17,169 bases of DNA, taken from Caldisericaceae bacterium (GTDB lineage: Bacteria > Calditrichota > Calditrichia > Calditrichales > Calditrichaceae). Both the position numbers and the translations under genes were made by a program. Below, piece after piece: positions 1 to 7,200 of this stretch. The stretch lies in the NCBI GenBank assembly GCA_021160885.1, contig JAGHBR010000143.1:1-17169 (forward strand). Direction: 5' to 3'. How positions within the stretch are numbered: the stretch's first letter is position 1; each line of letters opens with the position of its first letter. The notes under the pieces are model-generated. The model saw only the letters and a program-made list of their open reading frames with translations. It was not told the DNA's origin and did no database searches.

Positions 1-225
1 AGCCCGGGCTGGATTGACACCAGGGAATGGCTGAACAGCGAAAAGGAACTTTTGCCACCTTTGAGTCCAGAAGATCATTTGCAGCATCCAGCCGGCCGGG
101 TAGGCAAACCCGAAGACATTGCCAACATGGTCCTTTACCTGGCCAATCCGGAGAACGCTTTCATCACTGGGGCCAACTTTGTAATTGATGGCGGGATGAC
201 ACGTAAGATGATTTATATTGATTAA
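1..225 (+). CDS. Short-chain dehydrogenase/reductase, 3' end only
   Basis: This is an open frame from the first base to TAA at 223-225, giving 74 residues of the C-terminus of a longer protein. It carries the usual end of a classical SDR oxidoreductase: a G-R-V-G-K-P-E-D-I-A motif, then a helix (ANMVLYLANPEN), then ITGANFVIDGGMT, where the ITG...DGG stretch closes the Rossmann core. SDR enzymes of this kind reduce or oxidise a substrate with NAD(P)H in the cytoplasm. The cofactor motif (TGxxxGxG) and the catalytic Tyr-x-x-x-Lys lie outside the window, so activity and substrate cannot be judged. The family call is firm and the specific function is unknown. Confidence 0.88.
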   Translation, partial: SPGWIDTREWLNSEKELLPPLSPEDHLQHPAGRVGKPEDIANMVLYLANPENAFITGANFVIDGGMTRKMIYID

Positions 226-392
226 TTCTATTCAAGAAATTTTTTCATTATTTTAATAAGCAAATGTGTATTAGCGCAATGCAGATCCGGCTAATATTAA
301 GAACAAGCTGAATTCGTTTCCTATTTTGAAAAAAATTACAGAATAGAAGCTGCACTGTTCAGAATTTTTCGTTTTACTCTTTTTGTTAATCT

Positions 393-400
393 GGGAGAGG
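393..400 (+). promoter_or_regulatory. Ribosome binding site of the broken surface-protein gene
   Basis: GGGAGAGG lies 10 nt before the ATG at 411. It is a good Shine-Dalgarno sequence and fixes the start of the N-terminal fragment, so the front of this damaged gene still looks translatable. Confidence 0.6.
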
Positions 401-410
401 AAATTTTAAA

Positions 411-665
411 ATGACTAGAACACTTTGGTTTTATGTCTTCATTTTCATCCTTTTTCTACAAACCAGAGCCCAGAAAATTATTGATGACAAAAGCGAAATA
501 TCTGGCATCTGGGATGCTGCGCATTCCCCTTATCTGATCAATGGTGAAGCCATTGTTCCTGAGAATCATACACTAATCATTAAACCTGGCACGCGGATTG
601 AATTTAAAGTGGGTTCAAACCATGATTATGTGAATCCATCATTTGATCTGGTATTACTTTGCTGA
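411..665 (+). pseudogene. N-terminal remnant of a secreted beta-helix-type surface protein
   Basis: The 84-residue frame starts at an ATG with a good ribosome binding site. Residues 1-20 form a signal peptide: a basic start (MTR), a hydrophobic core rich in F, L and I, and cleavage near TRAQ. The mature part reads SGIW...SPYLINGEAIVPENHTLIIKPGTRIEF. This is the characteristic opening of surface proteins with right-handed beta-helix coils, where the 'tL.I.PGt.i.F' line is the first rung. The frame ends at TGA 663-665 after an unrelated-looking tail (LVLLC), while coding continues in the next frame (634-1173) with the C-terminal part of such a protein. I read the pair as one gene that lost its middle and its frame. 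What the intact protein bound or degraded cannot be told. Confidence 0.7.
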
Positions 666-1173
666 TATTGAGACAGCTGATTCTTTGTTAAATTTTACAT
701 TCCAGGCATTTTCTGACTCCTTAATTCTTCAGTTCAATCAGAAGAATGGCTGGTTAAAATTAACGGCTCAGAAGTATTTTCAAGGAAATGGCTGGTTGTG
801 GATTCAGGTCTCCAATGACTCGGCAGCTACTGTTAGTGATTCCATCATGATTAATGAAAAAACAATGACTGCCCTGGCAAACGGTAGTCAGTCTAACCTA
901 CCCCGTCATTTTTATTCGACACAAAATTTCCACAACCCTTTCAATCCGATTACCTACTTTGAATTAGGGCTGCCTCAGTCACAAATCATCGGTTTGACAC
1001 TATTTGACCTGCGCGGGCGCGCTATTCACCGTTGGCGAATGGGCAAGCTGGTTGTCGGCCGACATCACCTGAAAATTGACGCCAACCAATTGCAACTGGC
1101 CAGCGTCATCTACTTTCTGCACTTAAAATCTCAGCACTTTCAAGCTGTGCGCAAAATGGTTCTATTAAAATAG
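634..1173 (+). pseudogene. C-terminal remnant of the same surface protein (Ig-like domain plus sorting domain)
   Basis: This frame opens after a TGA at 631-633. The first possible start is a TTG at 643 with no ribosome binding site, so independent translation is unlikely. Residues up to about 70 (DIETADSLLNFTFQAFSDS, then an NGWLKLTAQKYFQGNGWLWI stretch, then VSNDSAATVSDSI) match a cadherin/Ig-like repeat of the kind that ends in 'tv.DdsaaTasDsi'. The last 80 residues hold a FlgD-like/type A sorting domain: QNFHNPFNPITYFELGLPQS, LFDLRGRAIHRW, then a GRHHLKID strand, and finally VRKMVLLK. Such a domain sends a protein to the cell surface through type IX-like secretion. It lies in the +1 frame relative to the fragment at 411-665 and overlaps its end by about 30 nt, which is what a deletion junction would give. 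Confidence 0.7.
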
Positions 1174-1290
1174 TGGAAAGATAAGCAAGTTAGTAAAATA
1201 AAAAGGGAATGGGGCGGATTTGCCGGCTGAACTCAGACCGAAATCTTCGCTTCTAAACCAAACAACCCGCTCCTCCCATATTTTAACAGA

Positions 1291-2367
1291 TTAATTTCTG
1301 TTCACACAATTTAAATCTTCGAAGGCCTTTTTAAGCCTCTGGATCATTGACTCTTCGGCGGCACGTAACCATTTACGAGGATCGTAATACTTTTTGTTCG
1401 GCTTGTCTTCGCCTTCCGGATTGCCGATTTGTCCCTGTAAATAACCTTCGTACTTTTTGTAATACTGGCGCACACCATCCCAGAACGCCCACTGTGTGTC
1501 GGTGTCGATGTTCATCTTAACCACTCCGTAAGAAATGGCTTCCCGAATATCTTCCAGGCTGGAACCAGAACCGCCATGGAACACAAAACTTACCGGTTTA
1601 TCGCCGGTATTGAATTGTTCTTTGATGTAATCCTGGGAATTTTTCAGGATGATCGGCCGCAGTACAACGTTACCAGGTTTGTATACTCCATGCACATTGC
1701 CAAAAGCCGCGGCAATAGTAAAATTGGGACTGACTGCCATCAATTTTTCGTAAGCGTAGGCCACCTCTTCCGGCTGCGTGTAAAGTTTTTTGCTGTCAAT
1801 GCCGGCATTGTCTACGCCATCTTCTTCGCCGCCGGTAACGCCTAACTCAATTTCCAGGGTCATGCCCATTTTAGCCATGCGTTCCAGATATTGCGCCGAA
1901 AGGGCCACGTTTTCTTCCAGCGGTTCTTCCGAAAGATCAAGCATGTGAGAACTAAACAAAGGCTTTCCGGTTTGGGCAAAATGTTCTTCGTTGGCTTCTA
2001 AAAGGCCGTTCACCCAGGGTAAAAGTTTTTTAGCCGCATGATCGGTATGAACGATGACCGGCACACCGTAAAGTTCTGCCATTTGATGAATGTGCCGCGC
2101 GCCGGAAACCGCTCCGGCAATGGCTGCCTGTTGATTTTCATTAGAAAGACCTTTTCCGGCAAAAAAACTTGCTCCACCATTGGAAAACTGAATGATCACC
2201 GGAGAGTTTACTTCTCTGGCCGCTTCCAGAACAGCATTGACCGAGTTGGTACCCACCACATTAACGGCAGGTAATGCAAAGCCTTCTTCCTTGGCAATTT
2301 TAAAAACGGTTTGTACATCATCACCGGTTAACACACCAGGTTTGACATGATCAAGAATCTTAGACAT
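1291..2367 (-). CDS. fbaA: Fructose-bisphosphate aldolase, class II
   Basis: The enzyme cleaves fructose 1,6-bisphosphate to dihydroxyacetone phosphate and glyceraldehyde 3-phosphate in glycolysis, and the reverse in gluconeogenesis, in the cytoplasm with a catalytic zinc. The 358 residues align almost end to end with the class IIA enzyme of Escherichia coli (359 residues), starting MSKILDHVKPGVLTGDDVQ. Key residues fall at the expected places: catalytic Asp109 and zinc ligand His110 (HTDH), Glu174, Glu181 (TGGEEDG), zinc ligands His226 (GNVHG) and His264 (FHGGSGS), and phosphate-binding NIDTDTQ from 286. The ATG at 2367 is preceded by GGAGG (2374-2378) at good spacing. It is a single-gene unit convergent with the remnant at 411-1173, and a TATAAT box sits just upstream. 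Confidence in the function is very high. Confidence 0.98.
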   Translation of the reverse strand: MSKILDHVKPGVLTGDDVQTVFKIAKEEGFALPAVNVVGTNSVNAVLEAAREVNSPVIIQFSNGGASFFAGKGLSNENQQAAIAGAVSGARHIHQMAELYGVPVIVHTDHAAKKLLPWVNGLLEANEEHFAQTGKPLFSSHMLDLSEEPLEENVALSAQYLERMAKMGMTLEIELGVTGGEEDGVDNAGIDSKKLYTQPEEVAYAYEKLMAVSPNFTIAAAFGNVHGVYKPGNVVLRPIILKNSQDYIKEQFNTGDKPVSFVFHGGSGSSLEDIREAISYGVVKMNIDTDTQWAFWDGVRQYYKKYEGYLQGQIGNPEGEDKPNKKYYDPRKWLRAAEESMIQRLKKAFEDLNCVNRN

Positions 2368-2403
2368 CTTATTCCTCCACTAAATGCAATTAGACCTCAG
2401 TTA

Positions 2404-2432
2404 ATTATAATAAACTGGAATATCGTAAAAAA
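2404..2432 (-). promoter_or_regulatory. Candidate promoter of fbaA
   Basis: On the minus strand a perfect TATAAT (2404-2409) lies 37 nt upstream of the fbaA ATG and predicts a leader of about 30 nt. The -35 position with a 17-nt spacer (2427-2432) reads TTTTTT, a poor match to TTGACA. The call rests mainly on the -10 box in an AT-rich stretch. Confidence 0.4.
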
Positions 2433-2502
2433 TTGCACAAATTAAAAATAAAAAATGCAGCAAGAGTTAAGGAGAGATTAGGAACTGGGAACTGGTGTAA
2501 CC

Positions 2503-2647
2503 CCGCTCTCCAGAGGAGTGCGAGCGACAGCGAGCTCATAATTAACGAATAGTGAATAACGAATAATGAATAATTCTTTAAAAGTTAATCTACGTTGCAG
2601 GCAAATCCCCTTCAACTCTTACACTCTTAACCGTGAAAGACGTACCA
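2503..2647 (+). repeat. Composite repeat unit, tandem copy 1
   Basis: This is the first of two imperfect tandem copies about 145 bp long. It starts with a 36-bp palindrome-derived block (CCGCTCTCCAGAG ... CAGCGAGCTCA, 2503-2538), continues with TAACGAATA and GAATAATGAATAA words, then GCAGGCAAATCCCCTT (2597-2612) and CAACTCTTACACTCTTAACC (2613-2632). The order of parts is the same in copy 2. In this copy the palindrome is degenerate (GGAG where copy 2 has CGG). Confidence 0.65.
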
Positions 2648-2790
2648 CCGCTCTCCAGAGCGGTTTCGAGCGTCAGCGAGCTCAATAGTAACGAATAATG
2701 AATAATTTTTAATGAACAATTTTGGGGAAAACTGCGGTTTGCGGACAAATCCCCTTAAACTCTTAACTCTTCAACTCTTACACTCTTAAC
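2648..2790 (+). repeat. Composite repeat unit, tandem copy 2
   Basis: The second copy begins with a perfect 7-bp palindrome, CCGCTCT-CC-AGAGCGG (2648-2663), followed by TTTCGAGCGTCAGCGAGCTCA, ACGAATAATGAATAATT, GCGGACAAATCCCCTT and ACTCTTACACTCTTAAC. It differs from copy 1 by small insertions and deletions, for example an extra ACTCTTAACTCTT in the last block. Unit length and order of parts show a duplication rather than chance similarity. Confidence 0.65.
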
Positions 2791-2902
2791 TGGTGGTAGC
2801 TGGTTGTTGGTTGGCTTTGTGCACTCTGTAACTTCTTTGTGTGCTCTGTGGTAAAAAGTGAGCTCAGTACCCATCCCGACCTCGGCCTTGCGGCCTCGGC
2901 CA

Positions 2903-2927
2903 CCCTTCCCTAATACTTAGGGAAGGG
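2903..2927. repeat. Perfect 11-bp inverted repeat with a 3-nt loop
   Basis: CCCTTCCCTAA at 2903-2913 is the exact reverse complement of TTAGGGAAGGG at 2917-2927, with TAC between. The + strand continues ATTTTG, so the U-run is too short for a convincing terminator. It sits alone between repeat words and far from any gene end, more like a REP- or MITE-type remnant than a gene signal. Confidence 0.6.
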
Positions 2928-2992
2928 ATTTTGCAGCCTGGCAAAATGGAGCTAATTAAGAAACCAAGACTCTCACAACAGCACAGCAGCTT

Positions 2993-3042
2993 CTTAACTC
3001 TTAACTCTTCAACTCTTACACCCTTAACCCTGAACCCTTAAA
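2993..3042 (+). repeat. CTCTTAA-type short tandem repeat
   Basis: About seven degenerate units of 7-8 nt (CTTAACT, CTTAACT, CTTCAACT, CTTACACC, CTTAACCCTG and so on). The same block, nearly base for base, closes both 145-bp units (to 2632 and 2790), and another copy is at 10752-10800. There are no conserved repeat-plus-unique-spacer blocks, so it is not a CRISPR. Confidence 0.6.
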
Positions 3043-3071
3043 CTTTTCCCCCCAATCGTTCGTTGTTCATT

Positions 3072-3106
3072 AAAAAAAAGAGAGGACTTCCCTATCCCCT
3101 CTTTTT
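3072..3106 (-). terminator. Intrinsic terminator of the receptor/surface-protein/PorV operon
   Basis: Read on the minus strand, AAAAAGAGGGG (3106-3096), a 10-nt loop and CCTCTCTTTTTTTT (3085-3072) form an 11-bp stem with one mismatch and end in eight T residues. It lies about 35 nt after the PorV-like stop codon. The + strand of the same hairpin also ends in five T, so it could act weakly both ways. Confidence 0.75.
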
Positions 3107-3140
3107 ACCATTCCATCCTGAGGAGGACTTCATGAGTGGC

Positions 3141-4202
3141 TCAAAAAACGACGCGCACTCCGTAAGAATGTGTTTTACCCAGTACGCCCACATCTCTGAA
3201 GGCGTACTCGATGAACAACGGTTTGTTTTTAACAAAACGTATTTTCAACCCCACACCCAAACTGAGCCCATATTCCGACTTTTCCATAAACAGTGCTTTG
3301 TATCCGCCGCGCAAAAAAAGACTTCCGGTCTGCGGCACACGCAATTCATACTGCAAACCGGCGTTGACACTTTCCGAATTGTTATTGACATGCAAAGCAT
3401 CAAGCGCAATCAACAAATTCTGGCTTTCAAACTTTAACGCTGTTAAAGAAACACCAAGGCGAAAAATCAAAGGCAACTCCCATTCCTGCAAATGGAAGTC
3501 GGCCGGTACGTCTTTGTAATTACCGTTTTGTTCAGGTAAAATATCCACGGCGGTCAGCAGATTAATACCGGAGTATTTCATTCGCGTACCGTAATTGGAA
3601 ATACTCATGCCGATTCTCAACCCGTCTTCCCTTTTGCCTGTGATGGAAAAAAACCTGGTACGTACAATAACACCCAGATCCAGGGCAAAGGCTTTGGCCG
3701 AAAGATACCAGATCTTGGAATAAATAAATTTACCTGAAGCGCCAAAAGAGAACCAGTCAGTTAAATTGCGGGCAAAGGCTAAGGACATGGCATACTCACT
3801 GGCATTGTACAATTCGCCGGTGCCCTCCTGCGCTTCCAGATTAGTGACTTCGATGTCGCCATAAGCAACATTGATCAATCCCAGACCAAGGATGCCGTAA
3901 CCTCGCGGTAATTTAAGTCCAACACCTAAAAAGTTGGTTGAAATGTCCGCAATCCATGGCTGGTGAAAGAGCTGTACTTCGTTGTATTGTAAAGCAGCCA
4001 GTCCCGCCGGATTCCAGTAAAGCCCAGAAACATCATTCACCAGTGTAACGTAGGCGTCCCCCATGGCATTACCGGCTGCGCCGTAGCCAATTTCCAGAAA
4101 ATTGGCAGCCGTGGTGCCCACACGATACGGCTTTTGAGCCCAAAGTTGAGTACTTGCTAAAAAGGCAATGATGATCAAAATATGTTTAGGTTTCACAAAC
4201 AT
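3141..4202 (-). CDS. PorV/PorQ-family outer-membrane beta-barrel protein
   Basis: The protein is probably an outer-membrane barrel of the PorV/PorQ (FadL-like) family. In type IX secretion PorV shuttles sorted proteins from the translocon to the attachment complex. Residues 1-23 form a signal peptide (FVKPKHILIIIAFLASTQLWAQ). The mature start contains the family hallmark AGNAMGDAYVTLVNDVSGLYWNPAGLA split over two strands, then many amphipathic strands, and the chain ends in aromatic YGVRVVF, a normal barrel-insertion signal. A TTG at 4208 would add two residues, but AGGGGA at 4210-4215 is spaced 7 nt from the ATG at 4202 and only about 2 nt from the TTG, so I chose the ATG. The gene follows the 1156-residue surface protein by about 20 nt, is last in the operon and is followed by a terminator. 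Whether it serves secretion or transport is inference. Confidence 0.85.
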   Translation of the reverse strand: MFVKPKHILIIIAFLASTQLWAQKPYRVGTTAANFLEIGYGAAGNAMGDAYVTLVNDVSGLYWNPAGLAALQYNEVQLFHQPWIADISTNFLGVGLKLPRGYGILGLGLINVAYGDIEVTNLEAQEGTGELYNASEYAMSLAFARNLTDWFSFGASGKFIYSKIWYLSAKAFALDLGVIVRTRFFSITGKREDGLRIGMSISNYGTRMKYSGINLLTAVDILPEQNGNYKDVPADFHLQEWELPLIFRLGVSLTALKFESQNLLIALDALHVNNNSESVNAGLQYELRVPQTGSLFLRGGYKALFMEKSEYGLSLGVGLKIRFVKNKPLFIEYAFRDVGVLGKTHSYGVRVVF

Positions 4203-4223
4203 TGACAAATCCCCTAAAGAGAT

Positions 4224-7200
4224 TTATTTAATAATGGCAAATTTGCCGATTTTTTCTTTTCCCGTTTTCAATGACTTGACCCGGTAAAGGTACATGCCCG
4301 CGGCTACTTCCAGTCCTTCCCTGCTTCTCAGATTCCAGTGAATAATGCCGTTGGCCGGTTCGTTGTCCACATCAATCATTTTAACCAATACACCGCTGAC
4401 GGTAAAAATCTGAATTTTACATTGCGCGGGAATGTGCGTAAACATCAGCCGCCTTGGTTGATTGAGGTAAGGATTAGACAGCGCCGGTTCCATGGCATTG
4501 GTGGCAATATACGGATTTGGTACCACTTTGATCTCTTTGAAATCATCCTCAAATTTCTGAGGATCCAGCTCAGCGCCTTCATTAATAGTAAATGTTAGCG
4601 AATCGCTTGGCAGGAAGGGGCGTTTAAACGTTACGCGATACACATCGCCTGGTTGCGGCAGCTGATCTGCTGATTCAAGTTCATTAAAATCCATTACAAA
4701 AGCCAGCCCGCCCCACAAACCTTTGAAAAAGCCTTTATTGCCAATCGGGCCGACCAGTATCCGGTCTTCAAGAATATCAAACGTGCCGTTGCCATTCATG
4801 TCCTGCACCACCATCTCCATGGTATCCTGACGCGTTTGATTAATGACCAGAAAATTTAACGCCTGATGCAACAGCAGGTCTTTTTTGCTTATCTTTTGAT
4901 TGAACTCATCTTTCATGTTGGCAATTTTTACTCTGCCAACATAGGCAGAATCATCAGCCGTAAAAATGATGTCATAATCGTCGGGGAAAAATCGTTGTCC
5001 TGGATTTTGCGGTTGCGTAATGCGAATCGGTATCTCTTTATCATCCAGCCAGCCTGAATTTTCTTCATCAAATTCTGCAATAGTAACCGGAATTAAAATC
5101 TTGAGTCGAATGCCATCGAATAGATCCGTGTACAGGTAATCACCGGTGTGAATGTAATAGCGATTATTGAGCTGATCCCAGTCAAAATTTTGATTGGCAA
5201 AATGATTTGGATCTTCGTAATAGACCAGGCTGTCGTTGAGCGTCATGTCGTAAACGTAAAACGAGGTATTCTTGTACACCATGCCATAATCAACGCTCTT
5301 GCTTTCAGAATTAATCTGTACGCCAAATTTAACCTTGTAGGTGTGTCCGGGTTTGGTCATGGTGGTGGCAATAATTTCCGGGATAACCTCATTACTGCCG
5401 TAGGTAGGATTTTGATTGGTTACCTGTAACTCCGGATTACGGTAACCGGCGGCAAACTGATGTGGCGTAACGACTTGCACATTCTTACTCACAAAGCGAA
5501 TATTCTCCGCTTCATCCAGGTCGATAATTACATTGTTCTCAGAGGGCGCAATACCTGTGGCCACGTCAGGAATGCCACGATCATAGGCAACCACGGCGTA
5601 ATAGTAGGTTACTCCGTTTTTTACATCCTTATCGATGAAATGATGCGTAAGTCCATTGTCGTAACCAAGATTGTACCCAACGCCGTTAATCAGACCAAAA
5701 TCTGTAAAACCTTTAATACCATCGATTAAATCGCATTGAAAGATGGGCAGTTTGTGCAACGGATTTCCGTAGCCATCCAGGATGACTTCTGCATCAGAGA
5801 ATTTTTTATCCGTGGCTTTGTAAATTTTGTATCCCTCAAAATCATTTTCGTTTTTTAGCAATGGTTCGCGGGTCTGCTTGTCTGCCACATCATCCCAGAC
5901 CAGCACTACCTGTCCGTCGCCCGGCACGGCCTTTAGTGTTGGCATGCTTGGCGGCTGGGCAAAACGATAATCGGCTTCGTAAATGATTTGTACAATGCGT
6001 TTTTTCTGAAACAGAGCCGGGGCCGTATGCGCTTCGGAGTTTAATCCGCTGAGAGGATCAAAGGCGTGTAAAATGGACATGGAAATGCGTTCGGTTCTTC
6101 CTTTATACAGCGGAAAAGGCCCGGAAGCAAAAGTTTCGATTAAATTAGTGATCAGCCCGTTGTAAACTTCAATGTGTCTGCCACCGACCAGTTTCCACAT
6201 GCCTTCATCGTTCTGCCAGGTAAACTCCCCGCGCCCATCAGAGGGCAACATACGAAAAGCGGTTAAACCAACCATGTCAGATTCAGAAATATCCGTAGCG
6301 TTAAAATTAGGCTCGCAGCCAATGCCTTCTTCAAAATCCGGGCGGTGATTACACTCCCCTTCATCCGGACCGGTGTAATTCAAATCGGTCGGGCCAACGC
6401 CATCAAGGCCCACATCATCACCGGCAAATTCATCGATTTGATAAACACCATCGCCATTGGCGTCGATGCCGTCCTGCCAATCCTGATCCTCATCGGCGTC
6501 CCAGTGTTCCTTTAAATCGGAAAGTTTCATCTGGTAAGTTTCAAGAAAGGCATTCAGATCGGCAATGCCATCCGTGGGCCCAATTTTGCTAACTGCCGGA
6601 TTGTCCCGCGCTTCATCCACCAGTCCGTCTTCGTCATCGTCAATGCCGTTAAATGGCAGGCCTGGGCTCTCTAAATATGCAAATCCCATAATGCCGGTGG
6701 GCAACCCACCGCGCCCGATGCCATCAATATCCCAGGAATAGGCCATATCAAGTTTAGTGTCAAAAAAGCCGATCTCATCATCGCCTTCGTTGCCAATTTG
6801 GTTATCGACCCAGTAGCCAAATGCTACTTCGGGCAGGTCATACTCCGAAATATTGGCAATGTTGTACTCCCAAAAAATGGCGTCACGCGCCTGTGGATTA
6901 TTCCACTGAAAGCCACGCGTCTCTACACGAATGCCAATACCGCCCCAGGGCGCGCCTTTTTGTATGGAAACGGTAGGTCTAAAATCACCAATGCGGATGT
7001 CCTTCACAATATTACCATTGGCATCATAGGTTCGTCGCGGGTAGTACTTAAGTTCGTCGTCCTCGCCCAAATACTCCTGATCCTGAGCGTCATTTACGGT
7101 AAAAAAGGTTTCCAGATCGGCGTATTGCACACCGCGACCAAAACGGCCGTTCCACTCTCCGGGCCACTTTTTGCCAAAGCCGCGTGCCGGCCAGCCATCC

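Larger units (their letters stand above)
2368..3140. other. Gene-free mosaic of repeats between fbaA and the PorV-like gene
   Basis: No credible gene lies here on either strand. The first 90 bases hold the fbaA promoter. From about 2480 the sequence is stitched from short repeated words: GGAACTGGGAACTGG, a small palindrome with a GAGCTC tail, (ta)ACGAATAATGAATAA words, ACTCTTAACTCTT heptad-like words, and a GTGTGCTCTGTGGTAAAAA word near 2840 that resembles the 'ACCACAGAG' intergenic repeats I recall from other bacteria. Near 2879-2901 a GC-rich block repeats CCTCGGCC. The last 70 bases contain the terminator of the minus-strand operon. Confidence 0.75.

Noticed and set aside
663..665. TGA at the end of the 84-residue fragment as selenocysteine.
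   Set aside because: Reading through it meets another stop two codons later (tga tat tga).
1174..1290. An intrinsic terminator for fbaA between GGGAGGAGCGGG and CCGCCCC...TTTTTATTTT on the minus strand.
   Set aside because: The U-rich tail is there, but the arms pair poorly and would enclose a loop of about 50 nt, so I did not list it.
2820..2860. Words like GTGTGCTCTGTGGTAAAAA as part of a gene or tRNA.
   Set aside because: No frame or cloverleaf fits. They resemble dispersed non-coding repeats.
2993..3042. CTCTTAA repeats as a CRISPR array.
   Set aside because: Units are 7-8 nt and contiguous, with no unique spacers of constant length and no cas genes.
3063..3437. A 124-codon open frame on the + strand.
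   Set aside because: It lies antisense to the well-supported PorV-like gene, starts in the terminator and repeat region, and shows no domain or ribosome binding site.
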